Assembly (NCBI GenBank): GCA_013398615.1
Contig: VZSR01003803.1
Location: 3,978,050 to 4,042,049, forward strand
Length of the DNA stretch: 64,000 nt
Direction of reading: 5' to 3'
Origin: Brachypodius melanocephalos
Taxonomy: Eukaryota; Chordata; Aves; Passeriformes; Pycnonotidae
Under the pieces are notes generated by a model. It was not told the origin of the DNA and ran no database searches. It worked only from the letters and a program-made list of their open reading frames with translations. Both the position numbers and the translations under genes were made by a program. Each line of letters opens with the position of its first letter. Position 1 is the stretch's first letter. Below are positions 36,633 to 50,396 of the stretch, in pieces.

Positions 36633-39600
36633 CAGGTCATGTGATGTCCCCTGGTAAGTCCTGCCTCCTGTAATGGGATGGCTTTTTTCTCCTATCTTGT
36701 CATCTGGGTTTAGGAGACAATCTTCCGTGGCTTCTGCTTCATTACTGTCTGGGTCTTAGTGGAGAAATTATGGTAGAAAACAAAGAGCTCACATCTTTCC
36801 CATTTCATGGAAGGCATACTCAGATAAGGCTCATGCAATGTTTGTTCCTTAAACGTGGTCTTCACCTTTGTGCTGCCTCATGGTTTAAAGCCAGGTAGAG
36901 TCCGTCCCTCGTTCTCAGAGTGACACTCGGGATATGGCAGTGTCACAGCATGGGCAGTCAGGCATCACAGATGCACTTGGCGACAGTAATCTGGCTTCTG
37001 AAACTCAGGAACAAGAACCAAGATGAATGGATTTTTAGCCTTCAGATTTTACAGGGCAAGTCTCAACAAAGAAAGCTAATCATGTTAGTTTACACTTGAA
37101 GACAGTATGCTGGAATGAGAAATAGGGTTTGTTTTTTTCATGTCATTTCAGTAGGCAGTCCTTAATGCTCTATAAATGGCAACAAAATCTAGTGTTCTTG
37201 GACACTTGATGACATTTTCGTTATGAAGTTATCTTTCAGAAACATCTCAAAGGAAGTAAATAAATCCTAATGAAATAGGATTTACAGAGTCAAAGATCTG
37301 TGTAACTAGAATAAGCTGGTCACTCATTCTGATCTCTCGTTTGACAGGTTAAACTGAGAGTTGAGAGCAAACTTTTATTAATTTTAAGCTCTTACTAATG
37401 GCTCTTATTTGCTGTATATCTAGTTGTGTATAGGCATGTGTCTGCAGAAACAAAGACTACCCAGCCAAATGATTAAAACTAAGCCCAGTTTTGAATAAGA
37501 ATCTAGAAAAGAAAGCTTGACTTTTCTTCCAGAAGACTTGCAACTTCCTTTAACATTTTTATACTTCTGCTTTTGTCTCATTCTCTCAGCATCCTTGAAG
37601 TTCAGAATAGTTCAAGAAGAACTGCCAGTTGTATACTGGGATGGTAAAGTAAAGGCAGTGTAAATGTAGTAGTAGCAAAAAGCTAAACTTTCAATTAAGA
37701 TGTCAATAAAGTTAATATAGACTACTTGAAATGTACACAGTTTCCTGAGAAGTTTAGAGGAATGTGGATGCTATTCAAAAGAAATGGGTGCCTTTTATTG
37801 CTTGACAGTAATGTTCAGATTTATTTCATAGGCACCTAAACAGAAGAAAAAATTCACCCTTTCATGGAATGATTGAGTTTATTGTGGTGAATGTGCAGGG
37901 AAGAGTATTGTAAGATGAACATTTCCAAACTCCTTGCTTAGAAATCAAATGCAGATGTTTTCAAATAATCAAAGGCTTGGACATGCTTTATTCTAGTCGA
38001 CAAATACTCAAGATACTTTCCAAAAATTTTATTTTGGAATTCAGAAGTAGATGCCATAAATGGGTAAGCTATATACTTTACACATATCATGTTCTGTGGG
38101 ATATGCAGCTTGGCAACTGAAACAGGCACTATTGAAATAAATTGCTACTTTTAAATATAAACATTACATAGAATTCCTATGAGGAGGGAAATAAGCTGAA
38201 GTCTTACTTTCTTTTGAATAGTGCATAATATAATCTAATTTGATTAACAGAATGCTTTACATAATTAAATTATGGGCAATCATGGCACTCTGTGAGGATT
38301 TTAATAGGTTGAAACTTAAGGTCATTGTCACTGCCCCCATCCTAAATCTAAAAAAGGCAGGTTTTAAAATTAGGAGTCATGTGAACTTAAACATTGCTGA
38401 TGTCTTCACTTTTAAGTAATACTGTAATAAAGTTAGATCCTGGCAGCTGGCATTCTTGTGGATTGACATGGCTAATTGGCTTTGGCATCTTAGCCTCAGG
38501 AAACCTCATCCATCACTTCAGAGCAGGACTTTTGGCAAGAGTCAGAGAAAACATTTAATACTTTGTCTCTTGCTTTCTGTGCAAAGCTGCTTTGGATTTT
38601 GAACTCTCCTGTGTATCTCATTAGAAACTCAATGTAGTACTTATCATTATGCTCCTTTAACATGATATTTTATAACGAATAAGTCCAGTTGACTTTCTAG
38701 AACTAGCAGAAGTGTCAATATTACAAATCAGTTTTGAGGATTACCTCTCAGCCACAGATGATAGCTTATGCAGAATTTCCTATAAGAAATACACTAGCTA
38801 AAGAAAGGTAGTTGACTTTTAAAGTTACCTCCTTGCTAGTCAGTAGTGGAAGTGAAAGTAATGCTTAACTTCAGATTCTGAATAGCTCCAGACACCAATC
38901 TCTAGTGCATGTAGCATTTTTAGTTATGAGAATTGCTGCAGGCAGCGATTTGATTGATGAGAAAAATAGGTCAAGAGAGAATTCAAGACTTCCCAGCAGG
39001 GCAAATTCAAGTAGTGTTTCAAGATGGCTGAGGATTTTCCTGTTGGGAGGAAAGGGTTTCCAGCAGTCTTCTGGTAAAAGCTTGTGAGAGCAAGAATCTC
39101 CTGTTTTTTCTATTTCACGACAATCTTAGCAGTCTTCTTCCCTTCTCTCAAATCTTCTCATTGTCAGGCAGTCCTCTTTTCTTCCTCAAGCCTTTGAAAA
39201 ACACAGACATTATCCTCCTTTTTCCAGTTTCAGACTGTGTTACCTGGCAGTTTCTGCTGCCTCTTGGGCTTCTAAGAAGTTTGTGAGGTTTGGGAAGAAG
39301 GGCAAATGACCCTGCTCTGGGGAAAGTGGGGTGAAGGTGCAATCTGAGGACTGGGAAAGTTGGGACCTTAAGCAAAATTAATGCTTTTCTCATTCTGTGT
39401 GTGGTAAGGTAGATATGGAAACTTCTTCAGAAGGGAGAGATTTTTTAATTTCCAGCAGTTTCCCATTTGCATCTGCATTTGCTTCAGAACAATGCTCAGA
39501 GTCCAGGTGCTGCAGGAGAGCATGCTCTGAGTGTTCAGTGAAGCAGGTGAAATGCATCTGCAGGCTTGTGACTCCTGCACTGCCCCAAACCCTGGAGTCC

Positions 39601-40629
39601 TCTGCTAAAGCTTGAAAGTCAGAGTCCGTGGAAGTCATGCCAAGAGTGTATTTGAGACAGAAGGTTATTACTGTCTCTACTTTGTCCAATAGTGAGCCCA
39701 GGCATGAAGAATAGAGGAAAAGTTCTTGAGCTGGATTCTCTGCAAGCTCCTGATGGGGAATAGTTTTAGGGAACAGTTGTAAGGACCTAGTGTCAGATAC
39801 CAGATTTACCAGGAACGCACTGAACTTTCTTTGGCCTCCTCTTGTTGGAGCACAAAGGAAATGGGTTAAAGGTGTTTGTGTGTAGTCAAAGATACTGATG
39901 CATTGGAGTGAGTGTGTTGGATGAACCTGTAAATGTCCACTTTGTCTCTCTACTGCCTTTAACAAAAACTGCAATGTATAGAACTATGGAATCTTTATTT
40001 TTTGAGGTTTTGACAGTCCTAGTTAAAATTGTCCAGTTATTGTGTTGATGGTAGTTGTTGACAAGCTGCTTCTTTATGTCTTCTCAGATGGTTTCAGGTA
40101 TTAGGAAAACTAGTCCTGGAGTACCGATTTCAATGTGTAGAAGAAGAAATCTTCCAATTCTGTTTTCAAAATATGCAAAATTAAGGTGTTTCTAAGAGGA
40201 CGAAAGTTTGCAAAGTTTAAGTTTATTCTCCTGGTTTGTGGTTTGATTTTTTTTTAACACAGTGTTAGTCTTGCTGTAGAACTGGCCAGTGGAATGAGCA
40301 GGCATTCTTTCTGATTAACTATATTTTACATTTAATTATTAATTTCTGTGCTCCATATGTTTCAGTTGAAATTAAATCCTTCATGTTTTAATTGCCTATA
40401 TCCACTCATAGTATATTACTGCCAGTTCTAGTCTGATACTGTTCCTGACGTCATTTATAGGATGATGATAATTAAAGAGCAGCAATTTCAGCCCAGAAGT
40501 CATTCTGCTCCTTTTGAAACTCTAAGCTGTCAAAATAAACGTCAATTGTGCATTTGCAATCTATTCCTTAAATAGATTTCCACAAAAAGTTTTGGAGCAA
40601 AACCAGTTTGGTCTAAAAATTATAACCAG

Positions 40630-40671
40630 TTTTTTTTTGTTGTTGTTTTTTTTTTCGTTTTTTTTTTTTTT
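40630..40671. repeat. T-rich low-complexity tract
   Basis: These 42 nt are T runs broken by GTTGTTG and CG. No tail-like context is visible. Confidence 0.8.
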
Positions 40672-43600
40672 ACAAAAATCAGTTGTTTTCGAAAATACTG
40701 CAGTTAGTTTCTCCATTCTAACAGATTCTGTGATGCAAAACAAAAACTATACCTTTGCACGTACAGTCTGAAATAATGTTCTCTTTCTCACTTCTACATG
40801 TTGAAGTATTTTCTGTGTTAAAAAATATTTCTCATACTTTGTATAAAATGGTTTTAAAAGTCTCTTTGTGAAAGAGTAAATGTTTTTGCTTATGTTTATA
40901 GTCAGATAGAATGGATGTACTGGTGTATGGGAAATGTAAACGTGGCTGCTAAAGTTCTTTATATGATGCTTTACAGGATATGTAGATTTTTAAACTGTGC
41001 TGAGACTAAGTTTTTTAATTGTTTAAACAGTCATTGGTTTGGCATTCAGGGGGAGGTGGTTCATTTGAAATCTTGTCTCTGTGATATGCTCCTTATGCCT
41101 CTAATAAGGTTAGAAAAGTGGAGGAGGACAACTTCTAGCACAGCTTGTAAATGTCAGTTTGGATGGAAGACAGATCAGCTTGAAAACCGTATTGGTGTCG
41201 GAAAATGAAAGGAAAATATCCTTCCTTGAAGCTGAGCTCTAACAAGGAGACATTGGGAAAGAAAATGTAGAATTTCTTGGTAAAGTAGAACTAAGTAATA
41301 CTAAAGTATCAATGTACATCTGTTAAATGTGAGGAAAGTTAAAGAAAGAATAAGATTTATTTTACCTACATATAAATCTGACTGGGTTTCCTAAGGCAGA
41401 TTTTTGTCTTGGTTTGAGTCCTGTTCATTTGTGAAATTTGACAGCTAGTGTCCTGTCTTTAAGACTGGTCCTGTCTTTGGAAGGTAAACTGATTTTCTTA
41501 GTATTTTTAAAGGAAAATCCAGTAATGAGTGTGACACTAGAATCTTTCCTGAATCTGCTCCTCTCTCTTTTCTACCCTTTCCACACAATGGATCAGTAAA
41601 TCAGACCATTAGTGACTAAGGAAGTTTCAATAGTGCATCAGTTAGCATATCTTACTACAATATTCTGCTGAATGGGGTTATTTCTGAGGAACTGTATTGT
41701 TTGAGATTGATCTCATGTGGTACTTCCATGTGAACTATTAATGTTTTTGTAATGTGGGTAGTGTGATTCTTTAAGGAGTTTCTTTCTGCTTCATTAACTG
41801 TTCTCTCTCTGCTCAGATGCAATGGGGTGCCTCAATAGCTGCTGCCTCAAATCTCGAGGACTGCAGGAGATTTTTGCAGACTCAGTTGAAATAAGTCTGG
41901 AAATGGTGATTCCCTGTTCAGTATTTCTAGGAAGAATGATCTGAAGTGGGAATTAGAAAGAGGAGCTGAATGGCATGTATTTAAGAACACGTGTTTCTCA
42001 ACTTTAATACCTGGTTTATGTTGACAGAACATTCGACAAACTGGCACATATGCCAGTGTTTCACATGTTTCTGAATTTTGTAAAGGATACCTAATATAGT
42101 TTGGGTTAAAAAGTATAGGCATTGGTTTTACTAAGATGTATTAAATTTAAAATTCACAGAAAGTCAATAACTTTATTAAAAGTGTCCTGAATTTGCTTAA
42201 CACTCCTCCAAAATCAAACTTAATTATTGTCACGTTTGAATATTTTAAAGTGTTTAAGATTATACTATTTTTCAGTTGCAATTTTCTTAATCTTGAAAAG
42301 TTTTTTTTCTTTATATAAAATCATCTGTGTTGGTAACCTTGACTAAAGTAACTGTTGGCTGCACTCTTACTCAAATGTGCTGGTACAATTTCTGAGACAA
42401 AATTCCATTTGGAACATTTAACTTAAATAATTTGATATGCTTTGCAGATCACTATGTTGAATAAAAGGTCTTTAAATATCAGTCACATTACAGAAGTTTT
42501 CAAAGAGTGGATTGTTCAGTTGGATTGGAAATGCGTGCTTTCTATGTGTAAGCTCATGTGCTGCTATCTGTTTATAAATACTTTGTAAACAGTTGTATTT
42601 GTTTTGAATATTTGAAAATTTTAAATTCTTCAGATGCTTGTTTAAAAAGTACAAAAACCTTCCCTGCTGCTTGACACACACTCATGTATGTGTGCATCCA
42701 TACTCTCCTTGTCTCTATTCTTCTCTTTCTTTCTGTTTTTATTAACCAGGAAGAGCTTTAAGAATTATAGTAAGTTGTCCCATACAAAAAAAAAAATTGT
42801 TTTTGTTCACAACAGTTCTTTTGACATACTGCAATTCTCTGCTGTGTAAGAAATGACTTTTTGAATAACCCTTTTGCTTTACATTTAAACTCTGATGTTC
42901 ACCATTGTCTCTTACTTATTCCTGGCCTAATTAAGACTACTGGGAGCTGAACCATGTTCCTGAGCATGTTAAGCCATGCAAACTGGCCCCTTGAGTCCTG
43001 AGCCAGAACTCTGGTGCACAATACAAACCATTTTGTGTCAAAATGGATACACTGAACTTGAATATGGGTGTTGTTTGCTAATGCTTGCAAATCACAGTAA
43101 GTCAGTGGCCCTAGGCGAAGCAAGATGTAATGGGAATTCACTGATTTAAATAACCTTGATGGAGAACTTTGCCATGGTCATAAATAATGAAGCTCTTGGA
43201 CACCTCCCCACCCCCCCCAAAAGAAAATCTATATAAGTTTTATGCTGGCTTTCCTGAGCCTTGCTTGTGTGGTATTTATGAATCTGAATGAACCAAAAGT
43301 TGAAAATTTTTCTGCTTTGACAGATCTTAGAATAAGGCCTCTCACTGATTTGTTAAGAAAACTTTGGACACAAGCTAATGGACACTGGACACAAATATGT
43401 AATTTTTCACTCAGAATTCCAGCATCTCTGCGATGTAGCCTGTATATTGTGCATGTAGAAACTCAAAGAATGTGTGCTAAGCTGGAAAGATTATATTTGG
43501 AACTTTACTGAATGAGTTACTGCAACCTGTACTTTGAGCATTAGCTCAAACCAAAGCCAAATTGGTTTGTGTTAAACAGTATTCACTCATGTGAGCGGGG

Positions 43601-43982
43601 AGCAGGTGGGGGGAGGCTTCAGTCACAGGTCAGGGGTATGGAAAACCTTAAACCTGTACATTGAATTGATAATACAAAGCTGGTGTAAGCAGTAGTAGAA
43701 GACTCCAGCTACAGGAATTTTACTACTGGGTTGAGAGGAAGGACTGGCATAACAGTCTGTTGATCTGCTGATCATGACCTTCAGCAAAAGTAGATGATTG
43801 ATTACTTGAGACTTACTGAACACACAAGATCAAACAAACTGTTAGGCCCTAAAAATGAAGAAAATGAGTAAGTTGGTATTTTGCAATATCCTGAGAAACA
43901 AAACCTGTAATTTATGTTCTTGATTGTATTTTTAACATATTTTTCCAGTTCATGGGTCATCCTGTGTGCAAAATCATCAACA

Positions 43983-44115
43983 GATTCACAGAATACTCTT
44001 GAGTTGGAGGGGACCCACAAGGATCAGAGCCCAACCCTTCAGTGAATGGCCCATACAGCCTTGATGTTACTAAATTAGCCCTTTGTTCTGACCAGCTGAG
44101 CTCATTGTACATCTA
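43983..44115 (-). mobile_element. CR1 LINE 3' end, antisense
   Basis: The + strand reads GATTCACAGAATACTC, TTGAGTTGGAGGGGACCCAC, AAGGATCAGAGCCCAACCC and CAGCCTTGATGTTACTAA, the reverse complement of a CR1 3' end of the 'GGACCCACAAGGATCA' subfamily. It is 5'-truncated. Confidence 0.85.
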
Positions 44116-44252
44116 GGTCTCACACTATGGGCATTTCCAAATTAAGCCATAAGACCATGTATCTTTTTTTTGGCTGTAGTGCAGATGTGGTTTTTTTCAT
44201 TTTTTTCAACCTGCCAAATCCTCTGCATGGGCTTCAGTGCACTGTACTGAAG

Positions 44253-44274
44253 TATTTGCAAATATTTGCAAATG
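44253..44274. repeat. tandem pair of palindromic ATTTGCAAAT decamers
   Basis: ATTTGCAAAT, a perfect palindrome resembling a doubled POU/octamer half-site, occurs twice back to back at 44254..44263 and 44264..44273. A single copy recurs at 48842..48851. It may be chance in AT-rich DNA. Confidence 0.5.
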
Positions 44275-46020
44275 TAATAATTCTCGATCGTGTTCTGTGG
44301 TCACTTTTCTCTTGTACTCAGTTGCTTACTGTTTATATTATAGCAGTGTTCTAATCATTGCTTTGAATTTGGACTTGTAATTTCAAATGCAGAGAATTAA
44401 TTAATCTGTTACTTCACTGATACTTATTTACACGTTGCTCAAATAAGAAAAATTAGATAAACAGGACGTGTCCCTGATTAGAGGTCGTTTTTTGTTAATG
44501 AAAACAAGTTGGCAGAGTATATTTGCATTACCTATAAAAGTCGTTAAACTTTTATGGGTTTACCAGGAGTTTACAGGTTACTTGAACAGGTGATTTGGAG
44601 AAAAAATACTTGGCAGGTTTAGTAATAGTGTTAATACTGAATTTATTGGGCACAAAAGAACATGATCGGGAGCTCCTGGAATATTTTAAAACAATTATTA
44701 GGTTAATAAAACAATGAGAGGAAGTTCATCTCACTAAACCACATTAACTTTGACAGTTTCTGTGCCATTTCTTTTCTCATGAAGCATTTTGAGCCTGGCT
44801 GTAGAAATTAGATTGATGAATATTTAGGTAATGACAGATGATGATCTTTGAGATCAATGTTCAAGTCTTAAATAGCAAATTAATTGCTTACAATCAAATG
44901 CAACCTGGTGTAAATATATTCTGAGATTGTGGACACTGCTGGAAGTGATGAGGCTAGAAGGAGTGAAGGTGAGCTGTTGTTTTGTGCAAGTTGTCACTGA
45001 TCAAAGCAGGTAGTTCACTCCTTTTGTTGCTGGATTGGCAAGCAGTGGCATAGGTGACAGAAAAGCAAAACCAAGCAGAAACAGAATCCTATGAACTTTC
45101 CAGTGTATTATGTAATGGTTAAGGAAGAAAACGGAGGATGAGATGAAGAGAAGAGCACACTTAGTGGGTTTATCTCAGAAATGTGGGGCCTTCATTTAAC
45201 AAACAGCTTTTAGGAATTTTTAGTATGGATAGATTTTCCTTTTATAAAGCAGTCTAGAAAGTTGAAAGACTTGTAAGATGTGTCAACAGAGGAAAACTGG
45301 AAAAATAGATTGGTCAGGAAAAGGGGAATAATTTACCCCTTGGTAAGAGAATACCAAGATTCTTTGGTTAAAGAACTAATAAAATATTCCTGTTCTGCAG
45401 GCAGAAAACAAATAGAGAAATTGTATATATCTTTATGGTGAACTTAGAAGCACAGAATCTTGCATTTTAAAATTTTTTTCATATTGATAATTTTCATGCA
45501 TCCATGTTCACTAACTCCATTTTTAGTTATATAAATTCAGCCACAGAATTTCAGATTGGCACTGCAAAAATCAAGATCATGCAAATATGGCCAAACACTA
45601 GGTAATGGGGAAGAACACCTGTTGTCATTGTCATAAACATTCTGGGAAAGAGGAAACTGAGAAGACAAGTTTTTGCTGTTTATAGGTTGTCCAAGATTGT
45701 AAAAATGAGAGCTGGTTCTAAAGCTTGCAGAAGCCTCATGACACTATTCCACTGATGAAGTGGCAGTAATGCAGTGCATGTGGGGAGAAAACTCTTTCTT
45801 TATATGTACAGTGTTGGAATATGATTTTTCACTCAGACAGGATGTTGAAAATATGAGGAAAATGTCAGTTCCACATTTTGTAGCTCTTAAACACCCCCAT
45901 TTCCCCTACTCCCTTCAATTTAATATTAAGGATGATTGGGAAAAGAGCAGAGGATAGAACTGAAAAATGATTATCATGCCACTATGTAAATCATGAGTGT
46001 GCTGACAGGTTTACTGCTGT

Positions 46021-46160
46021 CTGCAGTTCTGGTCCTCTTTAAAGTGTAATAGAAGTAGAGAAAGTACCTCGTGGAAAAATAAAGATGCAAAGGTGTTGAA
46101 GAACATGTGTAAGTGGAGGAGCTAAATTGAGTAAGCGTAGCCTGGGGGAAGATGACTAGG
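46021..46160 (+). mobile_element. degenerate CR1 LINE fragment, sense (tentative)
   Basis: CTGCAGTTCTGGTCCTC, AATAAAGATGCAAAGGTGTTGAAG and GTAGCCTGGGGGAAGATGA follow the order of the CR1 ORF2 3' part and start of the 3' UTR, but with many differences. It is an old copy and the assignment is tentative. Confidence 0.5.
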
Positions 46161-49100
46161 AGACAAGAGATGTAAAATCATGTTTGTATGAAGAGGGGGA
46201 ATGGTGATGAATTATTTACTTGTAATGCAGGAATGAAGGGATGCCAAAGAAAACTCTTAGCAGTTCAAAACACACTGATGCACACAGATGCGAAGCTGCA
46301 CTGGACAATTAACATGCCAGAAGCTTTCTCCTGGGCAGCAGGAGAAATTGTGGGAAAAATAATTCATTAGGGCAATCACATGTGGAGATCCTATATGTTG
46401 TTCTGGCAGCTGTGCCCTGGAATTTCCTTCACTGACTAGCAAGGAAGGTATTTTTCAGGCTCTTGTTACTGGTGTGTTTTCAAAACCAGGAACTGAGCTA
46501 GCTGTGTTGTGGAGCTCTTCTTTGTGGACTTGTGCTCTGGGGTCTAATGCAGATGTTTCTCCTTTGGCCTGTGGAGTGGGAATTCAGAGGCTTTATACAC
46601 CTACAGCTGGAGAGGCAGGTGTTGCACCTTGGGCCTGTTTGGTTCCAACAGCAGGAAGGCATATTGCCATCTGTGTAAGCTAAGGAATGATTCCCACAGT
46701 TTGTTGAGTGACCTACTGGACCTCCAGGAGTCAATTGCAGACCTTGCTGAAGCATATCCCTCCCCTTCCCTCTGCCTCTTGGTCTGTAGGCTCTTACCTG
46801 TGTATTTATTTTTCATTCCCCTGGCTGTCCATGGAATAATTAATTGAGCATACATAAGCAGGATTTTTTCTCTAGGCTTAATTCTTACCTCTTCTTACCT
46901 TATGTAAAAAAACCCAGGCAAAACAGGCACTAAAAAAGATGCAAGGAAGCCACCTGACATTTTTTGGGATTTCAGAGTGTATGTGGTGGAATCTCTGGAC
47001 AAAGAGTGTGTGTTTGTTGTTAGCACCCACCTACACAGAGATGGAGCTTGCTTGAGGGGATGTAGCTTACCTTGCCAAATCATCTGTTAGTGTATACAGA
47101 TGGGGAGAGTGCTCTCTTCAGCTGAGGTTGTGTCCCTGACAGATGTGGGAGTCTGTTCCAGTGGATGGACAGAGGGAGATTTTATTTGTATGGTGAGTAA
47201 GACTTCTGTAACACTGATTCCGCAGTTTTCCTTTACCTTGTCAATAAAGCAGATCTTGTCCGCTTCACTCTTTGCTGCTTTAAAAGCACTTGGGCTCTTA
47301 ATTGTCATAGAAAATATAGGCAGGAGCGATACTTTTCAAAAAGAAATATAAAGAAATACTGGATAATTTTAGAGAACTGTGTATACGAGTTCTGCCTGTA
47401 ACTCTGTTTATTCTCTATTATCTAGGAGAAACAAACCTTCTGGTGAGGTGTTTCTTTTTTCAAGCTGGAAGGGTGGAAAGAACATTGACTTTGTGACCGA
47501 AGAAAGGAGGAGATAGCTTCTTTACAGTCTTCTTTTGAGTCTTGGCAATGTCCTCAGGTTACTTTTCAGTGGGAAGATAAATATGCTGTATATGGAATCT
47601 TTGATGTAAATATCTGAAAGCGGAACATTATGTAATCATAATAATGTGTATTTTCTTAATGATTTTGACAGGAAATGGAATCATTTGGCAATTAGGGCTG
47701 CTACATCTTTCAAAGGGTTAAATGCTGATTTTAGCTAGAGACTTTTAAGTCAAGTAGATTAGATTAACATTTCCCTTAAGTAATAGATACGTCTTTCCGT
47801 GACATATCTGATTCTCTGGTAATAGTATTAAAAATTTCCTGATTTTCATTGAGAATGGTCAAAATGTTAGGCTTTATAAACTTTTTTGTGTAAGAACTTA
47901 GGAATAACCGAGTTCTTTTGATTTTGATGGGCTTGAGCTTCTTTTCCATATGGATTCAATTCACATTTTTATCGGAATGTGGAAGTCATTACTCTGACAT
48001 CTGAAACTGAGGTAGCAATAAAAAAAATTATCACAAACAAGACAGCAGACACAAATGATTTTGTGTTTATTACTGGGTGGCCCTTTTGAAACTTTCCCAA
48101 AGTTAATTGGTTCCAGATATTTCAGAACTAAAATTGTATTGTGACAAATTTATTTCTGGTCATATTTAACTCGAGTCTTCTCAGTAAGGAGGCTTGAACA
48201 AACAGAAGAGTTGTCAACCCACTCATGTCTGTCTCCAGTTTTTGTTGTAGTAGCTTTAATCCCAGTGATTTGGTTTAATAAAGACCACTGAGAAAACAAA
48301 CACTGGTGGTGACTGCACTGCTCTTGTAAATTATTTATCGTATCTCTAAGGTTTTACTGTGGCGTAAGTGCTGCTGTGTTAGCTTAAATTGTTCACAAAT
48401 ATGTCATGTTGGATTAAATGCTTGTGTAGAGTTTATGTGTGCCTGGGAGCTGTGCTTCCTGCTGTCTGGGGTGGGATCGGTGTGTGTGTGCAGCTGGGGG
48501 CTCAGAGAGCTGCCCCTGCTCTCATGGTGAGTGAGTGACCAGGGCAGGCTAACCCACAAAACCTGGGGTTTCATGCTCTTCTTCCAGTACAGCAGATGCT
48601 GCCTTGCACAGGGCAGTGTGTCTGAGTGTTTTGTGCTGGTAGACATTCCTGAGGTCTTGGGTATGGGTCAGTGATGGGATTGCTTTGCTGCTCACCTCAA
48701 GTTATGTGTGAGTGTCGAGAAGCCCAGGGGCTTTGCCTGAGGAAGGCAGGAGCCCAGGGCAACGTGTGGAGCACCTCAGATTGTTCTGCTAATGATTTGG
48801 TGCAATCTATTTTCTGTACAAAATACAGCACATTTTCAAATATTTGCAAATAGGAGACAAGTGTGGCTAAGTAGTACCTTAAATGCATATTACACACATT
48901 GTCATATATATGTCCTGTGTCTTCCTGTACTCTAGTGTAGTCTACTGCTATAGTTATTCAGAATATTTATTGAATATTCGTATGGAGATAATACATAACA
49001 GTAGCTTTATTTTTTTTCATTTTAAAACTAAACTTGAACATGAAAAGCATTACAAAACCAAAATTACCTTACTATTTACTGTTCCTATCTTATGAATATG

Positions 49101-49430
49101 TACCTCAAACTTTTTTTTGTTGCTATAGGAAACAAGCCTTTTTCCAAATTTCTTAAACTTGTATTACAGGATCAAGATTTAATCTTGAAAGACTTTTAAC
49201 ATTTAGGGTTTGAAATTGCTAAAGCTGTTTCTGACAAGTAATGAAAATCTTGCAGTAGTAAAGTGAAAAGTGGAAATTGCTAAGAGTTAATTAAGTTTCT
49301 CTTAATGAAAGGATCTAATTTGTAGCTCAGTTTGCCGAGTTCTTGGAAGACAGTCTTTTTCCTCTTAGAGATTGTCATTTATCAGCTGTGACACACTGGT
49401 AACAAGATACACATTCAGATCCTCACATTT

Positions 49431-49471
49431 TATATGTATATTTATATGTATATTCATGTATATGTATATTC
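49431..49471. repeat. imperfect (TATATG)n simple repeat
   Basis: TATATGTATATTTATATGTA and TATTCATGTATATGTATATT: an imperfect simple repeat in noncoding DNA. Confidence 0.8.
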
Positions 49472-49989
49472 ACACCTAGTGAAAGGGAAGAGAAAGCCTT
49501 TGTCCTTTTGTATGTTTTCCTGAATTAGCAGTAAGTAAGAATGTTAAAAGGAAATGTTTGATTTGTGTAGGCATGGGTTTAATTAATACAAGTCTATGTT
49601 CTGTAAGTCTTGTGTTAGTAAAATTTATGAAAGAGCACTAAACTGCATTAGGGTAATTTATAGCCCAAATAAATGTCAGTTGCTAAGGTAAACTAGTATA
49701 GAAACAGTGTAACTAGGATAAAAAATGTGAAGAACTAGAGTAAATTGCAAACATTGTAAGAACAGTGATACAATTCTTTCTTTATATTCACCCAAGCAAG
49801 TTTAAGTTCGTTTACAATGTATTTATTAACGGTCTCAGGCTAATAAAACAACACTTACAGAACAATTTTGGACACTTTCCAGCTCTCTGTATTGTGCAGC
49901 GACAAGCTAGGCCAGTGCTTATTTTTTCTTTATTAAGAAAAAAAGGAAGGAATCTGTATTCCTGGCTCCTTTATAAGGTTGTTAAATGT

Positions 49990-50170
49990 GCCATTTGGCA
50001 TTTCAGAGCACTGCTTTGCATTGTGCTCAATTAGTGCGGACGAGGCAATCGCAGCACCAGTTCCAGAAATGTGCCTAATTACTATAAACCACTGAGGGAT
50101 CCATTCATTCTGTGTTTCTGGCTCTGTGGGTGCCAGCCACAGAGACTCCAGCAATTTCTGAAGCCTAATC
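49990..50170. promoter_or_regulatory. candidate conserved noncoding element (weak)
   Basis: Non-repetitive, balanced-composition sequence has three CpG within about 20 nt (GTGCGGACGAGGCAATCGC) beside CTCAATTAG and CCTAATTAC homeodomain-like sites. It has no coding potential. This is judged by texture only. Confidence 0.15.
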
Positions 50171-50331
50171 CCGAGTCACTTCTCCATGTTTCTGTGGCAC
50201 ATGCATTTTGGAACCTGTAAAGGGGTCTGGCTCTTTATGACCATGCGTTGCTCTGCAACTGCATTTGTAGTGTATTCTGGAAATGAGACCTTGGTGCATA
50301 GGAAAGGCTTGGGAAAGACCCTTCAGCCCTT

Positions 50332-50334
<3 letters not shown>

Positions 50335-50376
<42 letters not shown>

Positions 50377-50396
50377 ACACACACATACACACACAC
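50335..50396. repeat. (AC)n microsatellite
   Basis: These 62 nt are AC dinucleotides with two AT interruptions. The long His/Thr open frames across it are artefacts. It is likely length-polymorphic. Confidence 0.95.

Noticed and set aside
39390..39974. 194-codon open frame on the minus strand, the longest in the window
   Set aside because: Its 5' end is TTG (CAA at 39972..39974 on +), not ATG. It resembles no family I know, has no splice or promoter context, and a frame of this size is not very improbable in 64 kb read six ways.
41810..41960. Possible extra exon: CTCTCTCTGCTCAG acceptor-like tract followed by ATGCAATGG
   Set aside because: No donor at a suitable distance, no TMEM135 similarity, and exons C and D already join without a missing segment.
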